From Rhodoferax koreense (GTDB lineage Bacteria > Pseudomonadota > Gammaproteobacteria > Burkholderiales > Burkholderiaceae_C): DNA of 64,000 nt. The position numbers were made by a program, and so were the translations under genes. The stretch spans positions 5,146,001 to 5,210,000 of the forward strand of contig NZ_CP019236.1 of the NCBI RefSeq assembly GCF_001955695.1, given 5' to 3'. Every line of letters begins with the position of its first letter. Position 1 is the first letter of the stretch. A model generated the notes under the pieces. That model searched no databases, had not been told where the DNA came from, and saw only the letters and a list, made by a program, of their open reading frames with translations. This document shows, one piece after another, positions 26,053 to 34,705 of this stretch.

Positions 26053-27846
26053 ATGCCCACCTGCCCGACATTTCCCGACAAACCCCTCATGGCTCACCGG
26101 CAGATCCGGCCCGTCCGCCGCTGGCCGTCCACGCGCTGGCTGGCCTCAGGCCTGGCCGCGGTGCTGGTCGGATGCGGCGGCGGGGGTGGCGGCAACGCGG
26201 ACACCACGCCAGGCGGCACGGGCGGAACCGGTGGAACTGGCGCCAGCGGCGCGGCCGGCACCACGCTGACGGTCGACGCCAGCCCGCTGCGCGCCACGCT
26301 GGCCGCCGACACGGCGCGCAGCGTCACCCAGACCGTGTCCCCCACGGGTGGCACCGTCACGGCCACCGGTGCCGACGGCACGGTCTTCACGCTGACCGTG
26401 CCCGCCGACGCCATGGTGCAGGCCATTGACATCACGATGACACCGCTTTCTTCGGTGAGCGTGCCCGGCCTGGCCACCGGCGCGGGTTATGGCGTCCAGC
26501 TCGGGCCCGAAGGCGCGAGCTTCCTTGATTTCGTGACCTTGACCATCACCCCGCCGGCCGGCGCCAGCGCGCCGATCGAGCGGCAGATCCCGATCGGCTG
26601 GAGCGGCGCCGACAACACCGTCTCGCTGGCCGCGCTCGACCCGGCCGCGCGCGAGGTCAAACTCAAGCTGATGCATTTCAGCGGCTACGCGCTGCTGCTG
26701 GCCACCACCGGCACCAACGCGACGCTGGAGCCTGTGCGCCACCGCTTCGGCGGCGATGCGGAAGCGCGGCTGCAAAGCCTGGCGGCGGAACGGCTGGCGC
26801 AGGAGCGCCAACGCCAGCTGCTCGGCCAGGCGCCGGCCGAACTGCTGCTGGACGACATCTTCAAGGCCTACGACGAGCAGGTCGTCAAGCCACGCGTGGC
26901 CGCCGCGGGCAGCAGCTGCGCCGCGGGCCGGCTGGCGATCCAGACCGTGCTGGGCACGGCGCGCCAGCGCCAGTTGCTGGGCTATGCGGACGACGGCAGT
27001 GCGCAGGACGCCCTGGGCGGTTCGCTGATGAGCGTGGCCACCGCCGCCTGCACCCGCGAGGAATATGCGCTGTGCCGCGACGAGCACATCATCACCCGCA
27101 TGCTGCCCTACTACCTCGGCCTGTCGCGGCAGGCGCAATTGCTGGGCCTGTCCGACGGCAAGGGTGTCGAGCCCACTTGGCTGCAGGACGCCGAGGCGGC
27201 CACGGCCAAATGCCTGAATTTCGAGTTGCAGATCGACTCGGACCTGCGCTTCTCCGGCGGTACCGACCAGTACGCGCGCAACGTCAACGAAACCGTGAGC
27301 GCCCGCCTGCCGATGCCGTTCAACCTCGGCGTCAGCGTGTTCGCCAGCGGCGGTCTGTTCGTGTCGGGCACCGTGGCCGAAGTCCCGCTGGTCTCGAGCA
27401 ACTACACCGTCTACTACCCGAACACCTGCGCCTCCGTCAGCGGTGTGCAAGGTGTGAATGCCGGCATCCTCGGCAACCTCGGGTTCACCGCGCAATCCGG
27501 CGGCGTGGCGCAACGCGCGCTGGTGCAGGACTTCGTCTTCTCACCGGCCGTGGTGCCGCACGGCTTCGGCTCGGGCTACAGCCGGACGCTGCGCACCCCC
27601 AGAAGTAGCGGCGGTTGCGAAAACGACCCATCGACCTCGCCCCAGTACGACAACTGGGTGATCAACGGCTACCCGACCTGGCTCGAAAGCCTGGCCGATC
27701 CGAACTTCGGCCTGGCCATCCGCAACTGGACCATCGTCGGCGGCGACGTCATGGCGACCAAGGAATTCACCACCAGCACATCGGAAAACGGCGACAGCGC
27801 CACGGTGACCACCCGGCTGGTGCTGTTCCACAAGCCGGCGCCCTGA
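26053..27846 (+). CDS. Lipoprotein of unknown function with Gly/Thr-rich linker, beta domain and three RQxQLLG motifs
   Basis: This 597-residue protein starts at the ATG nine bases after AGGAG; the frame is open upstream without support, and ATG codon 13 is an alternative. Arg-rich residues 19-28, a hydrophobic run and the lipobox LVGC (Cys41) predict a lipoprotein, followed by a GGGGGG and GGTGGTGGTG linker. Residues about 72-215 are beta-rich and resemble ZU5-like domains (SPTGGTVTATGADGTVFTLT then VPADA). A helical region follows with RQRQLLG at 252-258 and 304-310 and RQAQLLG at 359-365, a 52-55 residue period. The C-terminal third (about 370-597) is beta-rich with paired Cys. I do not recognise a function. 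An outer-membrane or surface location is likely from Ala/Gly after Cys41. It converges with the HAD gene. Confidence 0.75.
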   Translation: MPTCPTFPDKPLMAHRQIRPVRRWPSTRWLASGLAAVLVGCGGGGGGNADTTPGGTGGTGGTGASGAAGTTLTVDASPLRATLAADTARSVTQTVSPTGGTVTATGADGTVFTLTVPADAMVQAIDITMTPLSSVSVPGLATGAGYGVQLGPEGASFLDFVTLTITPPAGASAPIERQIPIGWSGADNTVSLAALDPAAREVKLKLMHFSGYALLLATTGTNATLEPVRHRFGGDAEARLQSLAAERLAQERQRQLLGQAPAELLLDDIFKAYDEQVVKPRVAAAGSSCAAGRLAIQTVLGTARQRQLLGYADDGSAQDALGGSLMSVATAACTREEYALCRDEHIITRMLPYYLGLSRQAQLLGLSDGKGVEPTWLQDAEAATAKCLNFELQIDSDLRFSGGTDQYARNVNETVSARLPMPFNLGVSVFASGGLFVSGTVAEVPLVSSNYTVYYPNTCASVSGVQGVNAGILGNLGFTAQSGGVAQRALVQDFVFSPAVVPHGFGSGYSRTLRTPRSSGGCENDPSTSPQYDNWVINGYPTWLESLADPNFGLAIRNWTIVGGDVMATKEFTTSTSENGDSATVTTRLVLFHKPAP

Positions 27847-27847
27847 C

Positions 27848-27863
27848 CGGCGTCTAGACGCCG
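27848..27863. terminator. Perfect 16-bp palindrome between convergent genes, possible bidirectional terminator
   Basis: CGGCGTCTAGACGCCG lies directly after the lipoprotein stop and includes the stop codon of the convergent HAD gene. It could form a six-pair stem with a CTAG loop in either transcript. There is no T-run, so rho-independent activity is doubtful. Confidence 0.35.
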
Positions 27864-28522
27864 TTCACCAGCGCGGGGAGTTCGCCCATGCGCCCGAAAA
27901 TGGCCACCGCCCCCGCGGCCAGCAGCGGATGCGGGTCATCGTGCTCCGGCGTGCCGGGCACATAGCCGAACACGGTGGCCCCGGCAGCGACGCCGGCCAT
28001 CACGCCGGTGACCGTGTCCTCCACCACCGCGCAGCGCGCAGCGTCCACGCCGAGTGCGGCGGCCGCGGCGAGGTAGACATCGGGCGCGGGTTTGGAGCGC
28101 GGCATCTCGTGGCCGCTGAAAACCCGCCCCTCGAAATAGCGCATCAGCCCGACCTTGGCCAGCTGCAACTCCACCTTGAAGCGGTCCGCGCCCGACGCAC
28201 ACGCGATGCGCCCGGCGTGGTAGGCGTGGATGGCCTCGACCGCGCCGTGGATCTGGGGCACGGCCAGGAGCCGCTCCTCGAGGCCCTGGTTGCGCCTGGC
28301 GCGGAACTCGGACATCCAGGCCTCGGTGACCGGCTTGCCGGTGTTGGCCTCGATGGCCGCCACCTCGTCCTTCACCGCCTTGCCGACGAAGATGTGCATG
28401 CATTCGGCCGGCGTGAGCACCCAGCCTTGTTCCTCGAGCATGTCGCGCAACACCCCGTTGGTGATCGGCTCGGAATCGACCAGCACGCCATCACAATCGA
28501 ACAACACCGCTTCGAATTTCAT
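27854..28522 (-). CDS. HAD-superfamily hydrolase (phosphoglycolate phosphatase-like)
   Basis: This 222-residue HAD subfamily IA phosphatase has motif I LFDCDGVLVDS (nucleophile D9, acid D11), motif II in IACASGADR (S110), motif III Lys in RSKPAPDVY (K144), and motif IV VVEDTVTG (E168, D169). The cap at about 18-85 is all helical, as in YieH/phosphoglycolate phosphatase relatives. The start is the ATG giving the canonical MKFEAVLFDCDG opening. The substrate is unknown; 6-phosphogluconate, phosphoglycolate or a small sugar phosphate are candidates. It is divergent from the response regulator gene, with 105 bases between. Confidence 0.87.
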   Translation of the reverse strand: MKFEAVLFDCDGVLVDSEPITNGVLRDMLEEQGWVLTPAECMHIFVGKAVKDEVAAIEANTGKPVTEAWMSEFRARRNQGLEERLLAVPQIHGAVEAIHAYHAGRIACASGADRFKVELQLAKVGLMRYFEGRVFSGHEMPRSKPAPDVYLAAAAALGVDAARCAVVEDTVTGVMAGVAAGATVFGYVPGTPEHDDPHPLLAAGAVAIFGRMGELPALVNGV

Positions 28523-28627
28523 CCCGTCCCTTTCAGAAGCGGAGGATGGTAACAAGCGATCCGCGCGCGTGCTTCTGCAGGGCGGCCTTCCACGCCCGAA
28601 CGGCGCCGCCTTGTTATGCTCCCCCCC
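28523..28627. promoter_or_regulatory. Divergent promoter region between HAD and two-component genes
   Basis: The region holds both start regions. CAGAAGC (28534-28540) and GCTTCTG (28571-28577) form a seven-base inverted repeat about 30 bases apart. That is a weak operator candidate only. No clear sigma-70 boxes were seen. Confidence 0.35.
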
Positions 28628-29356
28628 ATGGCCCACCTGCTGATCGTAGAAGATGACGAATTGCTGCGCGACGCGCTGGCGGCGCAGTTGGCGCAGGCCG
28701 GCCACAGCGTGGACACGGCGGCCAACGGGGCCATCGCGCAGGCCCAGCTCGAAGCCGCGCGCTTCGACGGCGTGATCCTCGACCTCGGCCTGCCGGTGGT
28801 CGACGGCATGGCGGTGCTGCGCTGGATCCGCCGGCGGCTGCTGGCCCTGCCGGTGCTGATCCTCACCGCGCGCGACGGCGTGGAAGACCGCGTGCAAGGG
28901 CTGAACGCCGGCGCCGACGACTACCTCACCAAGCCTTTCAGCATGGCCGAGCTCGAAGCGCGCCTGCAGGCGCTGCTGCGCCGTTCGCGGCTGCCGGCCT
29001 TCGGTGGCTCGCTCGAGGTGGCCGAACCCGGCGGCCGGCACCTGCGCGTGGACCCGGTGCAGCCGCTGGCCTGGCTCGGCGACGAGCCGCTGGACCTGAC
29101 GCATCGCGAATGGACCCTGCTGGCGCTGCTGGTGGCCAATACCGGCCAGGTGGTGAGCCGCGAGGATGTGATCACGGCCTGGCAGGCCGAGCCCGCCGAC
29201 AACGCCGCGGGCACCGCCAGCGCGGTCAATGCGGGCCTGGCCTCCAACGCGCTGGAGGTCTACGTGCACCGGCTGCGCCGCAAGCTCGGCGAGTCGGGCC
29301 TGTCCATCCGCAACGTGCGCGGCCTGGGTTATCTGCTGGAACCTTCGGGGCCATGA
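28628..29356 (+). CDS. OmpR/PhoB-type response regulator
   Basis: This 242-residue regulator has a receiver domain at 1-115 (acidic E8-D9-D10, phospho-acceptor D52 in LDLGLP, Thr80 in LILTARD, Lys102 in LTKPF) and a C-terminal winged HTH at about 130-240. The wing helix region contains an unusual Ala/Asn-rich insertion (about residues 186-204, including AGTASAVNAGLASNA) before VYVHRLRRKLGE, so the transactivation loop is longer than in PhoB. The start is the ATG giving MAHLLIVEDD; an ATG four codons earlier is less likely. Its stop overlaps the sensor kinase start, so the two are coupled. Confidence 0.92.
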   Translation: MAHLLIVEDDELLRDALAAQLAQAGHSVDTAANGAIAQAQLEAARFDGVILDLGLPVVDGMAVLRWIRRRLLALPVLILTARDGVEDRVQGLNAGADDYLTKPFSMAELEARLQALLRRSRLPAFGGSLEVAEPGGRHLRVDPVQPLAWLGDEPLDLTHREWTLLALLVANTGQVVSREDVITAWQAEPADNAAGTASAVNAGLASNALEVYVHRLRRKLGESGLSIRNVRGLGYLLEPSGP

Positions 29357-30813
29357 CCACCCCGCCCGCCGCGGGCCGGGCGCCCGGCCTGTCGCTGAAG
29401 CGGCTGTTGTTGCTGTGGCTGCTGCTGCCGCAGGTATTGCTGTGGCTGGTGGGAGGCGCGCTGGCCTACCGCATCGCGCTGAGTTATGCCGAAAACACCA
29501 TCGACCAGTCGCTGACGCAGACGGTGCTTTCGCTGTCGCGGCAGGTCAAGCCGATGGGCTCTGGCCTGCTGGTGGACTTCCCGCGCGCGGCGCAGGACAT
29601 CCTGGAGCAGGACCCGAGCGACCGCGTGCGCTACATGGTGTCGTCGCCGCCGGGGCAGTTCGTGCTCGGCAACCGCAGCATGCCGCCGCCGCCGTGGACC
29701 GACCCGCCGCCCGCCGGCGAGACGCGCGTCTACAGCGCCGAACTCGACGGCCAGCCGGTGCGCGTGGCGCTGCTCGAGGTGAACTACGGCGAGGCCGGTG
29801 CACCGCAGCGCCTGCGCGTGCAGATTGCCAAGAGCATGACGGTGCAGCACCGCATCGCGCGGGAACTGGTGGCCGACATGCTGCTGCCGCTGCTGCTCAC
29901 CGGCAGCTTGCTCGGCGTGCTGATCACCGCCGGCATCACGCGGGGCCTCAGGCCACTGAAGAAACTCGAGGCCTCGCTGGGCGACCGCACCGGCCGCACG
30001 CTGAGTGCACTCGCGCCGATCGAGCTCACCGAGGCGCCGCTCGAGGTGCATTCGCTGGCCGGCGCGGTGAACCAGTTGCTGGCCGCGGTACAGCGCAGCG
30101 TGCGCCAGGAAAAACGCTTCCTCAGCGACGCGGCGCACCAGTTGCGCACGCCGCTGGCCGGGCTCATCGGCCAGACCGAGCTGGCGCTGCGCGAGACCGA
30201 CCCGGCCGCGCTGCGGGAGCGGCTGCAGAAGGTGCATGCCGGTGCCTTGCGCAGCGCGCACCTGGTGCACCAGATGCTGTCGCTCGCACGCACCGAGGCC
30301 GACATCAGCTTCGCCCCGTTCGACGCCGCGGCGCTGGTGCGCGAGGTGGCGCGCGAGAGCACGCCGCGTGCCATCGCGCAAGGCATCGATCTCGGTTTCG
30401 AGGGCGCCGAGACGCTGCCGCTGCTCGGTGAAAAACTGCTGCTGCGCGAAGCCCTGATCAACCTCATCGACAACGCGCTGCACTACGCGGGACGCGGCGC
30501 GACGGTGACATTGCGCGCCGATGCCAGCCGCACCGAGCCGGGCCTGGCCGTGATCGAGGTGGAGGACAACGGCCCTGGCCTGGCCGCCGATGAACTCGCC
30601 CATGTGTTCGAACGCTTCTGGCGCGCCAGCGAGGTGCCGGGCGGCTGCGGCCTGGGCCTGGCCATCGTCGAAGGCATCGTGCAGCGGCACGGCGGCACCG
30701 TGGCCGTGGCACCGGTGGTGCCGCATGGCCTGCTGGTGCGCATCCAGCTGCCGGCGGCCACCGGGCCGGCAGACTTCGGCCAAAGGCTTTCCGGCGACCT
30801 GGCTTCGATGTAA
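29353..30813 (+). CDS. Two-component sensor histidine kinase (TctE-like)
   Basis: This 486-residue inner-membrane kinase has TM1 at about 18-42, a periplasmic domain of about 130 residues, TM2 at about 174-195, then a short HAMP-like linker. The DHp domain has the H-box SDAAHQLRTPLAG (H262), followed by the HATPase domain with the N-box LINLIDNALHYA, G1 VEDNGPGL, the F-box VFERFWRA and G2 GCGLGLAIV. The TctE family (N-terminal TM, HAHQLRTPL) senses carboxylates in several bacteria. The periplasmic domain here carries PPPPWTDPPP, a proline run that may be a flexible loop. It overlaps the regulator gene (ATGA) and is followed after 52 bases by a binding-protein-like gene. Confidence 0.9.
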   Translation: MTTPPAAGRAPGLSLKRLLLLWLLLPQVLLWLVGGALAYRIALSYAENTIDQSLTQTVLSLSRQVKPMGSGLLVDFPRAAQDILEQDPSDRVRYMVSSPPGQFVLGNRSMPPPPWTDPPPAGETRVYSAELDGQPVRVALLEVNYGEAGAPQRLRVQIAKSMTVQHRIARELVADMLLPLLLTGSLLGVLITAGITRGLRPLKKLEASLGDRTGRTLSALAPIELTEAPLEVHSLAGAVNQLLAAVQRSVRQEKRFLSDAAHQLRTPLAGLIGQTELALRETDPAALRERLQKVHAGALRSAHLVHQMLSLARTEADISFAPFDAAALVREVARESTPRAIAQGIDLGFEGAETLPLLGEKLLLREALINLIDNALHYAGRGATVTLRADASRTEPGLAVIEVEDNGPGLAADELAHVFERFWRASEVPGGCGLGLAIVEGIVQRHGGTVAVAPVVPHGLLVRIQLPAATGPADFGQRLSGDLASM

Positions 30814-30865
30814 ATTGACACCGGGGACAGGGCTGGGCGGCAAGCGGGACGAACGGAGAACGGCG

Positions 30866-31798
30866 TTGAATCCATTCAGGCGGTTTCTTGTGCTCCTCAT
30901 CGGGGTGGCGCTGTCGGCCGGCGGTGACGGCGCGGCCGCATCCCAGGCCGCGCGATCCGGAACCTTGCCCACCACCACGATCATCCATCCGCGGCCCGAA
31001 TCCGGCTCGGATGTGCGCTACGGCTACTACTGGCGGCTGCTGGAAGCCGCGCTGCAGGCCACCGAGGCCGAGTACGGCCCGTTCCGCCTGGAACAGGCGC
31101 CGGCGGTCATGAACCACCAGCGCTCGATGGAGGCCCTGGTCGGCGGCCAGATCCAGGTGTATCTGCGGGTGCTGCTGCCGCCGGACTATGCGGACCGGCT
31201 CGCGCTGGTGCCGGTGCCGCTGGACAAGGGCTTGTCCGGCTACCGGGTGCTGCTGATCCACAAGGACACGCAGGCCCGGCTCGCTGGCGTGCGCACGCTG
31301 GCCGACCTGCGCGCCTTCACGGTGGGACAGGGCCTGGGCTGGGCCGACATCGACATCCTGGCGAATGCCCAGCTCCGCGTGGTGTCGGGCCGCAACTACG
31401 AAGGCCTGTTCGACATGCTGGCCGGCAAGCGCTTCGACATCTTTCCACGCGGCATCAACGAGGTCGTGGCCGAATACCAGCGCCACCGCACGGCCGAACC
31501 CGCGCTGGCCATCGACCGCAGCCTGCTGCTGGCCTATCCGCTGGCGCGCTACTTCCTGGTCAGCCAAAGCCCGGAGGGCCAAAGGCTCAGGCGACGGCTG
31601 GAACTGGGTCTGGAGCGCCTGCGGGCCGACGGCCGCATGGAGAAGATGTACACCGCGTTCAAGAAGGACATCCTGCACGGCCTCGACCTGCGCGGCCGCA
31701 GACTGATCCGCATCGCCAATCCGGCTTACGAGCAGCCCATGTACCGGCTGCACGAAGCCGGCTACTGGGACACGCTGGAAGCCGAGACCGGCCGTTGA
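30866..31798 (+). CDS. Periplasmic solute-binding-protein-like protein
   Basis: This 310-residue protein has an N-terminal signal peptide (FRRFLVLLIGVALSAGG, cleavage near residue 25). The start is a TTG at 30866, seven bases after GGAG; earlier starts in the frame lie inside the kinase gene. The mature part resembles family 3 extracellular solute-binding domains: a first lobe with HPRPESGSDVRYGYYWRLLE, a crossover, TLADLRAFTVGQGLGWADID, and a C-terminal region with FLVSQSPEGQ. No ABC permease or ATPase is adjacent on this strand, so a sensory role with the upstream kinase is more likely than transport. The ligand is unknown. Confidence 0.75.
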   Translation: MNPFRRFLVLLIGVALSAGGDGAAASQAARSGTLPTTTIIHPRPESGSDVRYGYYWRLLEAALQATEAEYGPFRLEQAPAVMNHQRSMEALVGGQIQVYLRVLLPPDYADRLALVPVPLDKGLSGYRVLLIHKDTQARLAGVRTLADLRAFTVGQGLGWADIDILANAQLRVVSGRNYEGLFDMLAGKRFDIFPRGINEVVAEYQRHRTAEPALAIDRSLLLAYPLARYFLVSQSPEGQRLRRRLELGLERLRADGRMEKMYTAFKKDILHGLDLRGRRLIRIANPAYEQPMYRLHEAGYWDTLEAETGR

Positions 31799-31820
31799 AA
31801 AGGCTTTTGAGGCTTTCGAC

Positions 31821-32891
31821 TCAGAGCCGGGCGCCGCTCTGTGCGTCGAACCAGCTCACGTTCTCGGCCTGCACCGCCAGCCCCACGTGGTCGCCGGGCC
31901 GCACGCGCGTCTCGGGTGAGGTCCGCACGGTGACGTTGCCCGCACCGGTCTGCACCACTACGAAGGTGTCGGCGCCGGTCGGCTCCACCAGGCTGACCTG
32001 GCCGCGCCAGCCGGTGTTGTCGCCGAACGTGATGTGTTCGGGCCGCAGGCCCATCAGCGTGCCCTCCGCCGGCGACGGGCATGCCAGAGCCAGGCTGCCG
32101 CCTTCGATATCAAATTGGCCTCTGGCGCTTTCCCTGCCTGCGTGGCCCGCTATCAAGTTCATGGTTGGTGAACCGATGAAGGTCGCCACGTAGGTATTGG
32201 CCGGGCGGCGGTAGATGTCGTCCGGCGTGCCCAGCTGCTGCAGCACGCCGCCCTTCATCACCGCGATGCGGCTGCCGAGCGTCATGGCCTCGATCTGGTC
32301 GTGCGTGACGTAGACGCTGGTGATGCCGCTGGCCTGGTGCAGGCGCTTGATCTCGGCGCGCATCTCCACGCGCAGCTTGGCGTCCAGGTTACTCAGCGGC
32401 TCGTCGAACAGGAAGAGTTGCGGCTGGCGCGCCAGCGCCCGGCCCATGGCGACGCGCTGGCGCTGCCCGCCCGAGAGCTGCGAGGGCCGGCGATCGAGCA
32501 GGTGTTCGATCTGCAGCATGGCTGCGACCTCGGCGATGCGCTTGGTGCGCTCGGCCTTGGGCACCTTGCGCATCTCGAGCGCGAAGCCGATGTTGTCGGC
32601 CACGCTCATCGTGGGGTACAGCGCGTAGCTCTGGAACACCATGGCGATGTCGCGCGCGGCCGGCGGCACGCCCACCACGTCGCGCTCGCCGATGCGGATC
32701 GCGCCTTCGGTGGGCTCGTCCAGGCCGGCAATGATGTTGAGCAAGGTCGACTTGCCGCAGCCCGAGGGGCCGACGAGGATCAGGAATTCGCCGGGCGCGA
32801 CGTCGATGTCGATGCGCTTCAGCACTTCGACGGCCTTGTCGCCGTTGCCGAAGGTCTTGCGGATGCCGGAAATTTGCAGTGCGGATGCCAT
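31821..32891 (-). CDS. Sugar ABC transporter ATP-binding protein, MalK/UgpC type
   Basis: This 356-residue ATPase has Walker A GPSGCGKST at about 41-49, the Q-loop VFQSYALYPTM, the signature LSGGQRQRVAMGRAL, Walker B LFLFDEPLSNLDAKLR and the switch His in VTHDQIEAMTL. The DEPLSNLDAKLRV and YPTMSVADNI sequences mark the CUT1 sugar subfamily. A C-terminal TOBE/MalK regulatory domain occupies about 235-356 (LMGLRPEHITFGD). It is the last gene of the sugar import operon, six bases after the second permease, and ends 22 bases from the convergent binding-protein-like gene. Confidence 0.92.
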   Translation of the reverse strand: MASALQISGIRKTFGNGDKAVEVLKRIDIDVAPGEFLILVGPSGCGKSTLLNIIAGLDEPTEGAIRIGERDVVGVPPAARDIAMVFQSYALYPTMSVADNIGFALEMRKVPKAERTKRIAEVAAMLQIEHLLDRRPSQLSGGQRQRVAMGRALARQPQLFLFDEPLSNLDAKLRVEMRAEIKRLHQASGITSVYVTHDQIEAMTLGSRIAVMKGGVLQQLGTPDDIYRRPANTYVATFIGSPTMNLIAGHAGRESARGQFDIEGGSLALACPSPAEGTLMGLRPEHITFGDNTGWRGQVSLVEPTGADTFVVVQTGAGNVTVRTSPETRVRPGDHVGLAVQAENVSWFDAQSGARL

Positions 32892-32897
32892 GTTCTC

Positions 32898-33752
32898 TTA
32901 CCCTTTCACAGCACCAGCTGTAAGTCCCTTGACGAAATATTGCCCGGCCAGCACGTAGATCAGCATCGTCGGCAGGCCGGCGATCAGCGCCGCGGCCATG
33001 TCGACGTTGTAGCTCTTCACGCTGCTGCTGGTGTTGACCATGTTGTTCAAGCCCACGGTGACGGGTTTGCTGTCGGCGCCGCTGAAGGCTACGCCGAACA
33101 GGAAGTCGTTCCAGATGTTGGTGAACTGCCAAATCAGCGTGACCATCACGATGGGCGTGGACAGCGGCACGATGATGCGGAAGAAGATGCGCCAGAAGCC
33201 TGCGCCGTCGATGCGCGCGGCGTTCACCAGTTCCTTGGGCACGGCGGCGTAGTAGTTGCGGAAGAACAGGGTGGTGCCCGCCAGCCCGGCCAGGCAGTGC
33301 ACGAAGATCAGGCCGCCGATCGAGCTCGAGATACCGAGCCAGCCGAGCACCTGGCTCATCGGCAGCAGCACCACCTGGAACGGCATGAACACGCCGAACA
33401 GCATGAAACCGAACAGCACGTCGCTGCCCTTGAACTTCCACAGGCTCAGCACATAACCGTTCACCGCGCCCCAGAGCGTGGAAATGAGCACGGCCGGAAA
33501 CACCATCACCACCGAGTTCATGAAGAACGGCTGCAGGCCGCGGCAGTCGGTGCCGGTGCAGGCGCTGCCCCAGGCGGCCCGCCAGGCGTCGAAATTGAGC
33601 GCGGAAGGCAGACTCAGCAGGTTGCCGCTGCGGATCTCCTCGGCATCCTTGAACGCGGTGACCAGCATCACGTACAGCGGCGCGAGGAAGAACAGCGCCG
33701 CGAGCAGCAGCACCGCATACAGCAGGCCGCGCAGAAGGGATTTAGCGGTCAT
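32898..33752 (-). CDS. Sugar ABC transporter permease, MalG-like
   Basis: This 284-residue CUT1 permease has an N-terminal TM (LLYAVLLLAALFFLAPLYVML), five further TMs and the EAA loop VNAARIDGAGFWRIFFRIIVPLS. The start overlaps the first permease gene by 11 bases. Like MalG it has a short N-terminus and the conserved cytoplasmic loop for ATPase docking. It forms the channel with the upstream permease. Confidence 0.9.
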   Translation of the reverse strand: MTAKSLLRGLLYAVLLLAALFFLAPLYVMLVTAFKDAEEIRSGNLLSLPSALNFDAWRAAWGSACTGTDCRGLQPFFMNSVVMVFPAVLISTLWGAVNGYVLSLWKFKGSDVLFGFMLFGVFMPFQVVLLPMSQVLGWLGISSSIGGLIFVHCLAGLAGTTLFFRNYYAAVPKELVNAARIDGAGFWRIFFRIIVPLSTPIVMVTLIWQFTNIWNDFLFGVAFSGADSKPVTVGLNNMVNTSSSVKSYNVDMAAALIAGLPTMLIYVLAGQYFVKGLTAGAVKG

Positions 33753-34623
33753 GGGGTTTGCTCCGCAGCTCGCTGTAGAGGTAGGGCACGACGATGGCGG
33801 CCACGGTCGCCAGCATCATCGTGGCGCTGGCCGCGCCCAGGCCGATCTGGCCGCGCGTGAAGCTCATCACGTACATGAAGGTGGCCGGCACATCGGTGGC
33901 GAAGCCGGGGCCGCCGCCGGTGAGTGCCATGATCAGGTCGAAGCTCTTGATCGACAGGTGCGACAGCACCATGATGGTGGAGAACACCACCGGCCTGAGG
34001 ATCGGCAGGATGATGCGCCAGTAGATGCGCGGCAGGCTGGCGCCGTCGATCTGCGCGGCCTTGATGATGCTGTCGTCGATGCCGCGCAGGCCCGCCAAAA
34101 ACAACGCCATGGCGAAGCCGGCCGACTGCCAGATGCCGGCGATGACCACGCAGTAGATGGCCGTTTCGCCCTGCACCAGCCAGTCGAAGCTGAAGCTGGC
34201 CCAGCCGAGGTCGTGCATCAGCTTCTCCAGGCCCAGGCTGGGGTTCAGCATCCACTTCCAGGCTGTGCCGGTGACGATGAAGGACAGCGCCATTGGGTAG
34301 AGATAGATGGTGCGCAGCCAGCCTTCGGCGCGGATCTTCTGGTCGAGCAGGATGGCCAGCGCCATGCCGATCAGCATCGCGCCGCCGACGTACAGCACGC
34401 TGAAGATACCGAGGTTCTTCAAGGCCAGCCACCAGCGGTCCATCTCCCAGAGCTTCACGTACTGCTCCAGGCCGACGAACTCGTCGTAGTTGGGCAACAT
34501 GCGCGAAGCCGTGACCGACAACACGCCGTTCCAGACCATCAGCCCGTAGATGAACGCAAAGCCGAGCACGAAGCCCGGGGCGATCACCAGCTTGGGCAAG
34601 GTGTTTTCAAAACTTGATTTCAT
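33742..34623 (-). CDS. Sugar ABC transporter permease, MalF-like
   Basis: This 293-residue CUT1 permease has TM1 at about 12-32 (LVIAPGFVLGFAFIYGL), the FVGLEQYVKLW periplasmic stretch typical of sugar permeases, further TMs from about 75 on, and the EAA loop IKAAQIDGASLPRIYWRIILP. The TGGGPGFATDVPATFMY segment is common in glucose/mannose-type systems. It lies 82 bases after the binding-protein gene, across a 24-bp palindrome, and overlaps the next permease gene. Confidence 0.9.
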   Translation of the reverse strand: MKSSFENTLPKLVIAPGFVLGFAFIYGLMVWNGVLSVTASRMLPNYDEFVGLEQYVKLWEMDRWWLALKNLGIFSVLYVGGAMLIGMALAILLDQKIRAEGWLRTIYLYPMALSFIVTGTAWKWMLNPSLGLEKLMHDLGWASFSFDWLVQGETAIYCVVIAGIWQSAGFAMALFLAGLRGIDDSIIKAAQIDGASLPRIYWRIILPILRPVVFSTIMVLSHLSIKSFDLIMALTGGGPGFATDVPATFMYVMSFTRGQIGLGAASATMMLATVAAIVVPYLYSELRSKPHDR

Positions 34624-34663
34624 GCGGAGCGACTTTCAAGGCCGTCACCGGCCCAGTCTTGCC

Positions 34664-34687
34664 CCCTCTCCCGCGCGCGGGAGAGGG
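34664..34687. repeat. 24-bp perfect palindrome between the sugar-binding-protein and permease genes
   Basis: CCCTCTCCCGCGCGCGGGAG then AGGG is exactly self-complementary and is followed by TCGGGGTGAGG. This matches a widespread class of proteobacterial intergenic elements with CCCTCTCCC and GGGAGAGGGTCGGGGTGAGG halves. It sits inside an operon, where the stem could stop or stabilise the upstream mRNA. Confidence 0.75.
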
Positions 34688-34705
34688 TCGGGGTGAGGAC
34701 CGGTG

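Noticed and set aside
26200..26260. The Gly/Thr-rich coding stretch as a DNA repeat or recombination site
   Set aside because: It encodes an ordinary flexible linker after a lipobox, and the repeat follows from the codons for GGTGGTGG.
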